IMG/VR virus record: IMGVR_UViG_3300045912_000930
Location: 1-42,607 of that record
Length of the DNA: 42,607 nucleotides
Source: a virus
Strand: one strand, 5' to 3'
Part shown: positions 17,516 through 25,741 of the stretch, piece by piece
Layout of the letters: every line of letters begins with the position of its first letter
How positions within the stretch are numbered: position 1 is the first letter of the stretch
Notes under the pieces: generated by a model
Database searches by the model: none
Told to the model about the DNA's origin: nothing
Seen by the model: only the letters and a program-made list of their open reading frames with translations
Program-made: the position numbers and the translations under genes

Positions 17516-17733
17516 TCGTGCGGCACCACCGCGCCTCGCGCCCTCACGCCGCCGCGCGATAGCTGCTTCACCAACTGCTGCCAGTAGCGGAGGTTCTCGC
17601 GGATCTCCCGCGCGTCCGCGCGAGTGAAAGTGCGCCCGCCGAGCGAGTACGCCTGCCCCTTCGCTACCGCCGAGTCCGCGGACAGCCACTCATTCAGGTG
17701 CTGCTCTACTTGCGCGAGTGTCAGTCCAGCCAT
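17512..17733 (-). CDS. Head-tail connector gpW
   Basis: This 73-residue protein is of the gpW family (lambda gpW 68 residues), which adds to the portal before the FII joiner. The pattern 'LTLAQVEQHLNEWLSA', a short beta hairpin 'AYSLGGRTFTRAD', and a helix 'IRENLRYWQQLVKQL' match the two-helix, one-hairpin fold of gpW. No Shine-Dalgarno is present. A -10-like box (CATACT) lies about 10 bases upstream, so it may be translated from a leaderless or near-leaderless transcript that also drives the head operon. Confidence 0.85.
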   Translation of the reverse strand: MAGLTLAQVEQHLNEWLSADSAVAKGQAYSLGGRTFTRADAREIRENLRYWQQLVKQLSRGGVRARGAVVPHE

Positions 17734-17743
17734 GCCGCGCCGG

Positions 17744-17773
17744 AGTATGCAGACACCTCTAGGTGTGCGTCAA
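17744..17773 (-). promoter_or_regulatory. Predicted promoter upstream of gpW with palindromic spacer
   Basis: On the minus strand TTGACG (17773 to 17768) and CATACT (17749 to 17744) are separated by 18 bases. Between them lies the palindrome ACACCT-AG-AGGTGT (17766 to 17753), well placed for a repressor or activator site. The predicted start is a few bases from the gpW ATG. This would allow head and tail genes to be expressed independently of the upstream KAP gene. Confidence 0.5.
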
Positions 17774-17790
17774 TTGTCTTGGTGAACAGG
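17755..17790 (-). repeat. Repeated promoter-like element, copy 1 (downstream of KAP gene)
   Basis: Three blocks on the plus strand (ACCTCTAGGTGT, TCAATTGTCTTG at 17770-17781, GTGAACAGG at 17782-17790) are also found in the same order at 26030-26074. Identities are 11/12, 12/12 and 9/9, with different spacings between blocks. Both copies lie just past the last gene of a cargo segment and before phage genes. It overlaps the predicted gpW promoter. Confidence 0.7.
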
Positions 17791-17842
17791 ACAGGCAGCT
17801 CTGGCCAGTAGGCTGTGGTTCCTGACTATATGGGGATCGTAG

Positions 17843-20122
17843 TTATTCTTTGGGAGGTGGTTGGACCGGCTCAGAACTTCCGGGTGGAGAAGCGGTCTTC
17901 TCGCTCCGTACTGCTTTGTGCATCCTCACGAAAGTCGCTGCCGCCTTGGCGTCAGAGTCTCCTTTCCGTTCTTCGAAAAACCTGTCGTCCTCCAAAGCGG
18001 CACCGTAAACCTTTTGTAGGAAGCCGATCATCACGTCGGGGTCAACGAGGTTCGCAATACCGTCGTAGGTTTCTCTACTGATCGACCCTTGTCTAGGGAG
18101 GCCCGTATCAACGGCCCACACTGTAGGTAGGTAGCAGCCCAGGAATTTCGCGGTTTCTGCCGGATCTCTGTCGAACCGCTGAAGCAAGTAGGTCTTCAGC
18201 GACTCCTTGTTGCCGTAGATGAGCCACATGTCGAAAAGGCTAGCGGCGTACCTGGGATTGGTCAGGTGCGGTGGGGCGTTCTGCGCTTCGGTTGCAATTC
18301 GACCCGCGACTTGCTTTTTAAGTGCGTTCTCCGTCTCTTCGCTGACAATGCGCTCGGAATCGTCCTGATCTTTCGACTTACACAACCACCGGAGCATCTC
18401 AATAGCAAAAGCTGTTGGCTTTGCCCTCTCGATCACCTGGCGTGCGAGAGTCTCCCTTTGCTCGCGGGTGGGCAGACGGTGAACTAAGTGCGAAATAAGA
18501 ATGGCCGCTTGAGAAAAAGGCCCAACAAAGGGAAATAGCTGCTCAGGATTGGGAAAGATAGCCCCCAGACCAGCTAGTGCAAGTGCCAACTTCTCTGCGC
18601 TAGTTGCTTCCACTGTCTTCTCACGCTCACGAAGCTTGGCTACCAGTCTCTCCTCACGGTTGTTTGCTGCAAGTCCGCGAACTTGTTCTTCTATCTGCTC
18701 AACGGTCAATCCTGGGAGCGAAGCAACGAACTGTTGAACCGTACAGTCTGATACGTCGCGGGCGGGAACGGCGTATTGGAAAAACTTCCAAAAATAGTCC
18801 GATGATGCGATACGCTGTTCTCTGGCAAGTCGCTGATCTAGATTGTCTCCAAATCTGATGTTCCCAAGAATGCTTCTTGTTCGAGGGAACAATTCCTGAA
18901 CCAGCTCACTGGCAGCGGAGCGCTCACCCACGGATAATTCGTTGAGCGTACCTTCGATGACCTTGTGCGCTCTCGCTTTCCACTCCTCTTCCTGTAAGGC
19001 CACCTCCGGCCCCAAGAAGACTTCCGGGTCACTTCTGATCGTCGCGTAAAGGTTTGGGTAAAAAAGGCGCAGACCCTCGATGAGCAAGCAGTCCGCAATG
19101 TTCGCCTCTCCGACCAACTGCGGAACCGCAAAAGTAATTGCGTTCACATATCGACTCACCATCCGGGGCGTTGTAAGCCGGATTTCCAGGCCGTTGGTGA
19201 ATGTCTTAACAAACCATTGAACCGTATCCTGATCGAGACTCACCTTGTTAGCGTGAAGTACGGCGTCAACACCCTGAAATGTAGCCTGCCGAAGTGTAAG
19301 TTTGTCTGCTGGCGGCAGGTGAAGTGGAACCTGGATGATCTTCTCTAGAAAAGCCCGCCCAGCTTCCTTCCGCCCACCCGGAAATCTCTCGCCAAGAGCA
19401 TCAGCAACCATATCGTCATCAAATGCAAGCACGTAAGTGACGTGCTCGAAATCCGCAGCAACCTTCACAAGTTTGAAGATGGCCTGAATCTCAGTGCGAT
19501 CCAAACGGTCTATGTCGTCAATGATTACAACCCCCCGCCTCCCGCTGTCGCCTAAAATTCGTTCCAGTCGCTTGCGCAGTTCTTCCAGTTGCACCGTTGA
19601 GAGTTGCAGCCCCAGTTCTTTGGCGGCTTTCGACAAATCGAGACCCGGCAGTTTGAGTGCAGCGAGGGCAAAGCTGTACTTGGTGAGAATCTCACCGATT
19701 TCTTCCTTGCGTTGCTTTAGGGTGCGGCCCAAACCGTCTGCTAGTGTGTAGAAAAATGCGGTCAGCAATTGCCGCTGGTCGCCGAAAAGCCAGGGGTTAA
19801 AAGGGACGACTACAAATCGTGCATCGCTGCGGAGTTCTTCGCGAAGCAGGTTCAAAACCGAAGTCTTGCCTTCACCGTATCGCCCATAAATCCCTATAAC
19901 AAGGCTGCTTGGGTCGGTGCGATTCGCTATAGCATGGACAATCCGTCTTGCAAATGGCAAACGATTGAACCGATCCTCGGTTGGAGATTGAATCGGACGA
20001 TCAGGGCTGAACGAATCCAGTGCTGAACTCCGTTCATCGTGCTCCCGAGGACCAGATTGAGGAGCTTCCTCCGGTTTCGGTGTTCGTTTCCAGAAGCGAT
20101 GGGCGAGCTCACGCAACTTCAT
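17843..20122 (-). CDS. KAP-family P-loop NTPase (moron)
   Basis: This 759-residue predicted ATPase interrupts the packaging module between terminase and gpW. Walker A is GRYGEGKT (residues 80-87), Walker B is VIIDDIDRLD (199-208), and the family-typical FNPWLF follows Walker A at ~108-113. Classic KAP proteins often have membrane helices inserted between the two Walker motifs; I see none here, so it is probably soluble. The C-terminal half is helical with no recognised domain. KAP NTPases occur in defence contexts such as QatA of the Qat system; no QatB, C or D partner is present. Lower GC, its own promoter and no Shine-Dalgarno suggest a separately acquired gene. Function in phage exclusion is an inference. 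Confidence 0.8.
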   Translation of the reverse strand: MKLRELAHRFWKRTPKPEEAPQSGPREHDERSSALDSFSPDRPIQSPTEDRFNRLPFARRIVHAIANRTDPSSLVIGIYGRYGEGKTSVLNLLREELRSDARFVVVPFNPWLFGDQRQLLTAFFYTLADGLGRTLKQRKEEIGEILTKYSFALAALKLPGLDLSKAAKELGLQLSTVQLEELRKRLERILGDSGRRGVVIIDDIDRLDRTEIQAIFKLVKVAADFEHVTYVLAFDDDMVADALGERFPGGRKEAGRAFLEKIIQVPLHLPPADKLTLRQATFQGVDAVLHANKVSLDQDTVQWFVKTFTNGLEIRLTTPRMVSRYVNAITFAVPQLVGEANIADCLLIEGLRLFYPNLYATIRSDPEVFLGPEVALQEEEWKARAHKVIEGTLNELSVGERSAASELVQELFPRTRSILGNIRFGDNLDQRLAREQRIASSDYFWKFFQYAVPARDVSDCTVQQFVASLPGLTVEQIEEQVRGLAANNREERLVAKLREREKTVEATSAEKLALALAGLGAIFPNPEQLFPFVGPFSQAAILISHLVHRLPTREQRETLARQVIERAKPTAFAIEMLRWLCKSKDQDDSERIVSEETENALKKQVAGRIATEAQNAPPHLTNPRYAASLFDMWLIYGNKESLKTYLLQRFDRDPAETAKFLGCYLPTVWAVDTGLPRQGSISRETYDGIANLVDPDVMIGFLQKVYGAALEDDRFFEERKGDSDAKAAATFVRMHKAVRSEKTASPPGSSEPVQPPPKE

Positions 20123-20130
20123 GGCAGCAA

Positions 20131-20160
20131 ACTATAACCGGGACAACAATAACCCGACAA
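20131..20160 (-). promoter_or_regulatory. Predicted promoter of the KAP gene
   Basis: On the minus strand TTGTCG (20160 to 20155) and TATAGT (20136 to 20131) are 18 bases apart, four and five of six matches to the sigma-70 consensus. The expected start lies within a few bases of the ATG at 20122, and no ribosome site precedes it, so the mRNA may be leaderless. The rest of 20161-20227 shows nothing clear. Confidence 0.55.
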
Positions 20161-20227
20161 GCGCGACTCACTTCCGGCGGCCTGACCGGACGGCGCTAGG
20201 GGCCGGGTTTGGGCTCGCGAAATCAAG

Positions 20228-22159
20228 CTAGAAAACCCCCGCGCTTCGCACCCGGCGAACCTTGGCAATCAGCGCTTCCGGCGACTGGCCCTGTTGGACG
20301 GCCTGAGCCAGCTTGCCCAAGTCGCGGTAGATGGCCGGGGCGATGAAGTGTTGCAGCGCGAACAGCCCGGCGTGGCAGTACACGGTCAGGTCCAGCGCCT
20401 CGTTCCGGCTGTAGGTCTTCACGTAGAGCACTTTTTTCGTGCGCGTGCGTTTGTCGCGCACGGTGATCTTCTTCTCCCCGGTCAGCTGCTCCAGGTATTC
20501 GTCGGTCACCCAATCGGGCAGGTGCATGTAGCCCGGCCCAGGCCGCGGAATCTTCATTCGGGCAAACACACGATCTTTCGCGGCGTAGGTCGCTACGGCA
20601 AACAGGCGAATGTTGCTGCGCTTAGTCGAGCCGTCCTGCACCAGCCCCGGCTTGCTCAAGTAGTCCACGCCCTTGCAAGCGAAGACGCGGCGGCGGGTGT
20701 GCTGACGCGGTAGAACGAAGTCATAGACGCTGTCGGCGTGCGCGCCGGCGTCCACCAGCGCGATGGCCGGCGTCAGCAGCGGCCCGCAAGGATGCTGCCA
20801 AGGCTTCAACAGGAACTGGTCTAGCTGCTCCCACACGTTGACGGCCGTCTCCGGGTCAACCTCGACGCCGGGATCGCCCCAGAAAACTTCATGGGCAATC
20901 AGCCAGGATTCCTCGCCCGGCCCGAAGCCCACGATCTGCGCCTCGATGCGGTTGTGCTGCACGTCCGCCGCCGCGACCAGCACGCAAACGCCTTCGGGCA
21001 CGGGCGCGGGATACTTCTCGCGTCGCGCGGCCAGCACATGCGCGCCGAAGCTCTCGCCGCCCTCGTCCCATGTTTCGCCCAGGCGAAGGTTCACGAACGC
21101 CTTCAGCTTCTCCGGGTTGTCCTGGGCCTCGGTCCACTCCTGGGCGAGCTCGTGCCAGTTGAGCCGCCACGGGCTGTAGAGCGCGTTGATGTGGAAGCCG
21201 ATCACCTTGGTGCGCTCGGGAAACCTGGCCTTCCACTGGCCGCCGCCGAGCATCCGCTGTTTGTACTTCTCGTCTATGCCCTTGCCGCACTGAGGATTGG
21301 CGCAGAGGTAGCGCACGGTTTCCGGGATGGGGTTCCCGCTTGCGTCCTTCTCCCACACCAAACGATGCACGCCGTTCTCGTCGCGCCAGCAGAGCACCTG
21401 CATGTGCCCGCAGAACGGGCAGGGGACGAAGTAGCGCATCTGATTGCTGCGCTCGTAGTCGGCTTCGATGCGCGAGAGGCCCTTGGGCTTCCCCGGCGTG
21501 CTGCCCTTGAGGATTTTTGCGTCGTCGAACGTGTCGGTGCGCCGCGTGGCAATCTCGACCGGATCGCCTTCGCCGTCCACGTCGTCTGGGTAGCCGTCCA
21601 CTTCATCGAGCAGCAGGATGGCGATGGGGTCGGAGCGCAGGCCCGCGCCCGCGTTCGCGCCGGTGATCTTCAGGAAGCCGCCGTCAAATTCCTTGAGCAG
21701 CATGGAATTGCCGGGCCGCCGCGACGTTGCTTCGCGCACCTTGGCCTTGAGTGCGGGACAGGCAGCGATCATCGGCGCGATGCGCTTGCGGCTGTACTCC
21801 TTCGCCGTGTGGTCAGTGGGCTGCACGAGCATGATGGGCTTCGGGTCGGCGTCAATGAAGTAGCCCACGATGTTGTTCAGCACGCCGTCGCTCCAGCCCA
21901 CCTGAGTGCTTTTCATGCAGATGATCTCGCGCACCTCGGGATTGAGGATGGCGTCCATCATCTCGCGCTGGAAGGACTCAGTGACCCACTGCCCAGGGCG
22001 GGCGCTTGTGCCTTTAGGAAGGATTCGGTTTCGCTCGGCCCACTCGCTGACCTTCAGCGTCGGCGGCGGAGCCAGCAGTTGCCGCGCCAGGCGGCCCCTG
22101 GCCCCGCGAATCCGGGCCAGCGGTTCCGGTGGGGTCAGCGGTGCCATTGGCGAATTCAT
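20228..22159 (-). CDS. Terminase large subunit (GpA family)
   Basis: This 643-residue protein cuts and packages phage DNA. GpA features are present: SEWAERNRIL (~38-47), the Walker-A-like CMKSTQVGWSD (81-91), Walker B LLLDEVDGYPDD (~182-192), a zinc-binding CPFCGH...CANPQC region (about 245-295), and the C-terminal nuclease part with VAAADVQ and later DAGAHAD acidic clusters. The start at ATG 22159 gives a 146-base overlap with the small-subunit gene; the conserved SEW motif lies before the end of that gene, so a long overlap is required. Length equals lambda gpA (641). Confidence 0.92.
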   Translation of the reverse strand: MNSPMAPLTPPEPLARIRGARGRLARQLLAPPPTLKVSEWAERNRILPKGTSARPGQWVTESFQREMMDAILNPEVREIICMKSTQVGWSDGVLNNIVGYFIDADPKPIMLVQPTDHTAKEYSRKRIAPMIAACPALKAKVREATSRRPGNSMLLKEFDGGFLKITGANAGAGLRSDPIAILLLDEVDGYPDDVDGEGDPVEIATRRTDTFDDAKILKGSTPGKPKGLSRIEADYERSNQMRYFVPCPFCGHMQVLCWRDENGVHRLVWEKDASGNPIPETVRYLCANPQCGKGIDEKYKQRMLGGGQWKARFPERTKVIGFHINALYSPWRLNWHELAQEWTEAQDNPEKLKAFVNLRLGETWDEGGESFGAHVLAARREKYPAPVPEGVCVLVAAADVQHNRIEAQIVGFGPGEESWLIAHEVFWGDPGVEVDPETAVNVWEQLDQFLLKPWQHPCGPLLTPAIALVDAGAHADSVYDFVLPRQHTRRRVFACKGVDYLSKPGLVQDGSTKRSNIRLFAVATYAAKDRVFARMKIPRPGPGYMHLPDWVTDEYLEQLTGEKKITVRDKRTRTKKVLYVKTYSRNEALDLTVYCHAGLFALQHFIAPAIYRDLGKLAQAVQQGQSPEALIAKVRRVRSAGVF

Positions 22160-22607
22160 TGGCCAGAGCGGTCAGGGCCTCGCGTATCGCTTTATCGAGC
22201 CGCGTTTTTACGACCGTGCGATTCTCGCCTTCGAGATGCGGCGCGAGCCGCGCGGGCAGGGTGAGCAGCCGCTGACGCAGCACAGTGAAGATCGTGCCCA
22301 CTTCCTGCTCATAGACGGCCGCCGGGATCAGCTCGCCGCGCCGCGCCCCGAGTTCCAACTCCTCCCGGTCCGCCTGGGCCTTGACCAGCCGCTGCCGCTC
22401 CTGGCGCAGCGAAGCCCCGATGGCGTCCTGGGGAATCTCCCGGCGCTCCAGGGCCTTCTGCAGATAGCGGACGTACCACATCAGGCAGAGCCCGACGTCG
22501 TACTTCCCCTTCTCCGGGCGCGGCATTCCCTCGGCAACCAGCTGCTGCACGCGGCGCACGCCGATGTTCAGGGCGCGCGCAACCTTTGCGACTCCCACCA
22601 GCGCCAT
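22014..22607 (-). CDS. Terminase small subunit (Nu1-like)
   Basis: This 197-residue protein should bind the packaging site and recruit the large subunit. The first ~55 residues are a winged-helix DNA-binding domain of the Nu1 type (VGVAKVARALNIGVRRVQQL, then GLCLMWYVRYL). A charged coiled coil follows (LRQERQRLVKAQADREELELG), then 'VYEQEVGTIFTVLRQRLLTLPARLAPHL', a segment typical of Nu1/DUF1441 small subunits. The last ~45 residues (Gly, Pro, Ala-rich) overlap the large-subunit frame and are probably disordered. ATG 22607 has an AGGGG site. Confidence 0.85.
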   Translation of the reverse strand: MALVGVAKVARALNIGVRRVQQLVAEGMPRPEKGKYDVGLCLMWYVRYLQKALERREIPQDAIGASLRQERQRLVKAQADREELELGARRGELIPAAVYEQEVGTIFTVLRQRLLTLPARLAPHLEGENRTVVKTRLDKAIREALTALANEFANGTADPTGTAGPDSRGQGPPGAATAGSAADAEGQRVGRAKPNPS

Positions 22608-22613
22608 GCCATC

Positions 22614-23165
22614 TCACCCCTGGGGCACCCAGGATTTCCCGAAGTCCGCGCGCTCGCGGCCCACCTGCTCCGGCATCCCGGCGCGATCTTCCAGCCGCTC
22701 GACCTCTTCATCTTCCATGCCCAGCCGCTGCATGATGTCGGCTTTCTCGACGCCCTCGGTGACCATCGTGCGAACGATCTCGGCCATCGGCAGAACCGCA
22801 TGCGTGCCGCGCGCACGGTTGTGGCGAATCGTACTCATCATTCGGTGCACCGGATCGAGCGCGACTTTGACCACGGGCACCATCCCGCCGTAGAGCTCGA
22901 TCAGGCGCAGATCGCCGCTGACCAGGTAGCGGTGGAAGCCGTCCACGATGGTGTAGTCGGGCAGCACGACGATGGGCTGCGTGAAGCCGTCTTCGAGGAT
23001 GCTGACGATCAGCAACTCCAGTTCGGGCGGCGCGACCCGGTTCGGGTTGTAGTGGTTCGGCTTCAGCCGGTCGCGATGCACCCACTCGACGCGGCTCACC
23101 GGCTCGCTGGCCAGATCGCGCGGCGCGCCAGGCGGAATCTGTTCAGGCTTCGCATTCTTCGCCAT
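22614..23165 (-). CDS. ParB/Srx-fold protein, IbrB-like
   Basis: I place the start at ATG 23165 (183 residues), four bases after the stop of the PAPS-reductase-like gene. The ParB/sulfiredoxin N-terminal fold is visible: RDRLKPNHYNPNRV, LLIVSILEDGFTQPIVVLP, then VDGFHRYLVS in place of the ParB GERR-type nucleotide-binding box. The C-terminal part is helical and may hold a HTH (VEKADIMQRLGMEDEEVERL). The pairing of a PAPS-reductase-like gene with a small ParB-like gene is that of IbrA/IbrB, first reported as regulators of Ig-binding protein genes in E. coli. What the pair does in phages is not established to my knowledge. Confidence 0.8.
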   Translation of the reverse strand: MAKNAKPEQIPPGAPRDLASEPVSRVEWVHRDRLKPNHYNPNRVAPPELELLIVSILEDGFTQPIVVLPDYTIVDGFHRYLVSGDLRLIELYGGMVPVVKVALDPVHRMMSTIRHNRARGTHAVLPMAEIVRTMVTEGVEKADIMQRLGMEDEEVERLEDRAGMPEQVGRERADFGKSWVPQG

Positions 23166-23169
23166 GCGC

Positions 23170-24354
23170 TCAGTACCTCGTGCCCAGGTCAAGCTCGGTC
23201 ACGTCCGCGATCCTGACCCCAGCTTTCTTCCGCGCCTGCGTCGCGTGGCTGTTCATCGTGCGGCTGCGGCGGCCCTTCAGGTCGCCGCGATTGACGACCA
23301 TCGCCAGGAACTTCCAGCTGAGGCCGGTGAGCAGATCGGGCTGCTCTTCAGGGACGGGCCTGCTGGTCTTGCTCTTGTGCTCGCGCAGGAGCACGACAAG
23401 GTTCTTAGCGATGGACGCCTTCAGCTCCGGCGGATAGAGATCAAGCAGCCGGTACGTCCACTCGCGCCACGTCAGGCCGGGCGGCTTTTCGATCTTCCCA
23501 TAGCCGTAGAGTTCGGTGTTCGCGTAGCGGCCCGCCGTGGCCGCGCCGTGCACGCGGTTGATCATCTTGTGCCAGAGGTCGGGCCAGCACTGTGCGTAAA
23601 TCCAGAGGCCGCTCAGCGGCTCTTCGCCGTAGGGCGGGCAAACGCGCTGGTCGCTCAGCGGCATCCCGGCTTTCTGCATCAGGTCGTAGGCGCGGTTGTA
23701 GTCCCAGCCGAACCGCTTCGGCGCAACCCACACATCAAACGTCGTCCAGTCGTAGATCGGGCTGACGGGGTAGCTGTAGCCTTCGCGCGGGTTGCCGATC
23801 CAGTTGTCGCGCAGCTTCATGGCCACGCTGCGATACCGGCGCAGCGATTCATCGGCGCGTATGCCGCGAATGTCGGCCACGGTGCCGTGTTCTTTGCCGT
23901 AGACCATGTGGGCCAGTTCAGGGATGCCCATGCCCAACTGGAAGCCGGGCAATTCGGTGATCGCGCCTTCCGGCATTGGGCGCACCCAGAGGTGTTTCTC
24001 CGCCGGGTTCCAGCAGTGCCAGTAGGGTTGCTTGCGGCTGCAAGCGTTCCTGTGGCGCACGGGGATGCAGAGCCACTTCAGGCGCACATCCGGGCGCTGC
24101 GCCACGCGCGCGACGTATTCGATGGTTTCCGGGTGAATCGCTTCCTCGTCCCAGAAGTACACGTCGAGCGGCAACCGCCTAAGCTCGCGCGCGACCTGCA
24201 GGGCCAGGTTGAGGCAGACAGTGGAGTCCTTGCCGCCGCTGAAGCTGACCACGACGGTGTCGAACCGCTCGTAGCACTCGCCGATGCGGCGCAGCGCCGC
24301 TGCGTACACGTCCTCGTCCACCAGCTGCTTCTTGTAGATTCGCGTCTTGGCCAC
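23170..24354 (-). CDS. PAPS-reductase-like PP-loop protein, IbrA-like
   Basis: This protein has the PP-loop SFSGGKDST at about residues 37-45, the mark of PAPS reductase and ATP-pyrophosphatase enzymes that adenylate a substrate or move sulfur. Later segments (DVYFWDEEAIHPETIEY, DIRGIRADESLRRYR, SPIYDWTTFDVW) follow the PAPS-reductase/IbrA (DUF3440) pattern. I chose GTG 24354 (394 residues, GAGG site); the longer frame needs a TTG with no ribosome site. Several Cys are present (CSRKQPYWHC, VCPPYGE), but no certain Fe-S set. It is coupled to the ParB/Srx-fold gene downstream. DndC and SspD belong to the same superfamily, but no cysteine desulfurase or other Dnd/Ssp gene is seen. Confidence 0.82.
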   Translation of the reverse strand: MAKTRIYKKQLVDEDVYAAALRRIGECYERFDTVVVSFSGGKDSTVCLNLALQVARELRRLPLDVYFWDEEAIHPETIEYVARVAQRPDVRLKWLCIPVRHRNACSRKQPYWHCWNPAEKHLWVRPMPEGAITELPGFQLGMGIPELAHMVYGKEHGTVADIRGIRADESLRRYRSVAMKLRDNWIGNPREGYSYPVSPIYDWTTFDVWVAPKRFGWDYNRAYDLMQKAGMPLSDQRVCPPYGEEPLSGLWIYAQCWPDLWHKMINRVHGAATAGRYANTELYGYGKIEKPPGLTWREWTYRLLDLYPPELKASIAKNLVVLLREHKSKTSRPVPEEQPDLLTGLSWKFLAMVVNRGDLKGRRSRTMNSHATQARKKAGVRIADVTELDLGTRY

Positions 24355-24367
24355 GCGCGCGCCTCGG

Positions 24368-25069
24368 TTACCTCGTGCGGATTGCTTCAATCTCCGACGC
24401 GCTCACGCCGTTGACGATGGTGCGGTTGATCATCGGGTGCTTTTCGTCGGTCGGCCCGAAGTCGCTGTCTGGGTGATAGGCCAGCACGCGCATGTCTTCG
24501 CCGTAAGGCGTGCGGAAGCTGTGCAGCCCGCCTGTGTGGATGCAGAAGATCATGCCGGGCACCAGGTCAATCTCGCCCTGCGGCGTAATGCACTGGCCGC
24601 GCCCGCTTAAGATCATTCCGATCCGGTCGCTGGGATGCGTGTGCTGCGTCTGGTCAATCCCGGCGGGGAAATACAGCAAGTTGAGGCACGGGTCGCCCAG
24701 GCGCACGGGTGGAATCAGCAGGCTGTCGGTGCAACCGTCAATGTACTTCAGCCGCCCGGTGTGCTCGGCAGGCCCGCCGATGTGGAAGAAGCCCTGCCAG
24801 TTCTCGCGGGTGACGACGATGCCCCTGCCCCCGCCAATCATGCGGAAGGCGCCGGGCACGCTGAAGTACATGCCCGGATGCAGGTGGAACACGCGGCCGT
24901 CCTTCAGCAGGATCGGCTGGCCTTCGTGCACGTATCCGAAATGCGTGCCCGCGTCGTCCTCAACCACCAGCGCCTGGTCGGGCACAAAGGCGCTCAGGTA
25001 GCTGGGAAACTGCCGATCCAGGTCGGCGATCTTCCCGTGCTGCCAGCTGAAGTGGCTAAAACTTCTCAT
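24368..25069 (-). CDS. Cupin-domain protein
   Basis: This 233-residue protein carries two cupin-like halves. The second is clearer: QTQHTHPSDRIGMILSGRGQ, then 'GEIDLVPGMIFCIHTGGLHSF', a cupin motif pair in which His residues could hold a metal, although the usual Glu of motif 1 is not evident. The first half has GQPILLKDGRVFHLHPGMYF. The start at ATG 25069 (GGAGG site) overlaps the upstream ParB gene by 14 bases, and the PAPS-reductase-like gene follows 13 bases after its stop, so the four genes look co-transcribed. Substrate unknown; a small-molecule or nucleotide-modifying role with the PP-loop enzyme is possible. Confidence 0.7.
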   Translation of the reverse strand: MRSFSHFSWQHGKIADLDRQFPSYLSAFVPDQALVVEDDAGTHFGYVHEGQPILLKDGRVFHLHPGMYFSVPGAFRMIGGGRGIVVTRENWQGFFHIGGPAEHTGRLKYIDGCTDSLLIPPVRLGDPCLNLLYFPAGIDQTQHTHPSDRIGMILSGRGQCITPQGEIDLVPGMIFCIHTGGLHSFRTPYGEDMRVLAYHPDSDFGPTDEKHPMINRTIVNGVSASEIEAIRTR

Positions 25070-25730
25070 CGTGTTCCTCCAGGTAGAGTTCGCAGATGTG
25101 GAACAGCGCGTCGCCGCGCCGCTCGAATCGTTCCCGCTGCTTCGCCAGCTGAATCGCGGCGTTCACCACGTTGCGCTGCTCGAACGACAACACCTCGCTG
25201 AACGTCACCAGCAGATTCCCCTCGCCTTGGCCCGCATCGCCGGGCGTGCCGTGAACCTGGCCTGCTTCGAAAGGCTCATCGTCCTCGCCGGCGTCAGCGC
25301 CCGCGATTTTCTCCAGCGCCGATTCGTCCAGATCGTCGGCGATGCGCTTCAGGTCGTCCTCGGTGAAGCCCGCTTGCCCGATCAGCTGCACATCAAGGCC
25401 GCGCAGCTCCTCGATCTCCTGGGCCAGCAGGCCAATGTCCCAATCACTGTCACGGTTCGTGCGGTTGTCGGCCAGGCGCAGCGCCTTCACTTTGTCCGGC
25501 GCAAGGCTGCCCGCAACCACCACAGGCACCTGTTTCGCTTCCAGCAGCTTCGCCGCTTCCAGCCGCCCGTGGCCGATGATGACCACGAACTCCTTGTCCA
25601 CCACGATGGGCTGCTGCCAGCCGAATGCCGCGATGGAGTCCGCGATCTTGCGGATCGAGTCCTCGCTGCGCCTGCGCGGATTGCGCCCGTAGGGCTTCAG
25701 CTTATCGATTCCGACCCACTGCACCTTCAC
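25056..25730 (-). CDS. ParB-like N-terminal domain protein
   Basis: This protein (224 residues from GTG 25730; a GTG at 25745 would add five) has a ParB domain of the type often fused to DNA methylases in phages: IDKLKPYGRNPRR, IADSIAAFGWQQPIVVD, IIGHGRLEAAKLL, and ALRLADNRTN. The methylase part is missing; instead there is an acidic linker and a short helical C-terminus (NVVNAAIQLAKQRERF). GTG 25730 is preferred because AAGGGG lies 5-6 bases upstream and homologues usually begin just before VQW-like residues. It heads the four-gene ParB/cupin/IbrA/IbrB cluster. Confidence 0.78.
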   Translation of the reverse strand: MKVQWVGIDKLKPYGRNPRRRSEDSIRKIADSIAAFGWQQPIVVDKEFVVIIGHGRLEAAKLLEAKQVPVVVAGSLAPDKVKALRLADNRTNRDSDWDIGLLAQEIEELRGLDVQLIGQAGFTEDDLKRIADDLDESALEKIAGADAGEDDEPFEAGQVHGTPGDAGQGEGNLLVTFSEVLSFEQRNVVNAAIQLAKQRERFERRGDALFHICELYLEEHDEKF

Positions 25731-25741
25731 CGGGCACCCCT

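Noticed and set aside
17515-17689. Longer portal N-terminus
   Set aside because: The extra 58 residues are an Arg/Gly-rich out-of-frame reading of gpW; ATG 17515 overlaps the gpW stop and gives the lambda gpB length.
20891-22264. Long open frame on the plus strand (457 codons) opposite the terminase genes
   Set aside because: It mirrors the GC-rich terminase large-subunit gene, has an Arg/His/Leu-rich composition without domain motifs, and lacks a ribosome site. The same holds for the long plus-strand frames at 13092-14516 and 21906-23216.
23170-24354. DNA phosphorothioation (DndC) gene
   Set aside because: The PP-loop is shared, but the ParB-like partner and overall pattern fit the IbrA/IbrB type better, and no DndA, D or E gene is near.
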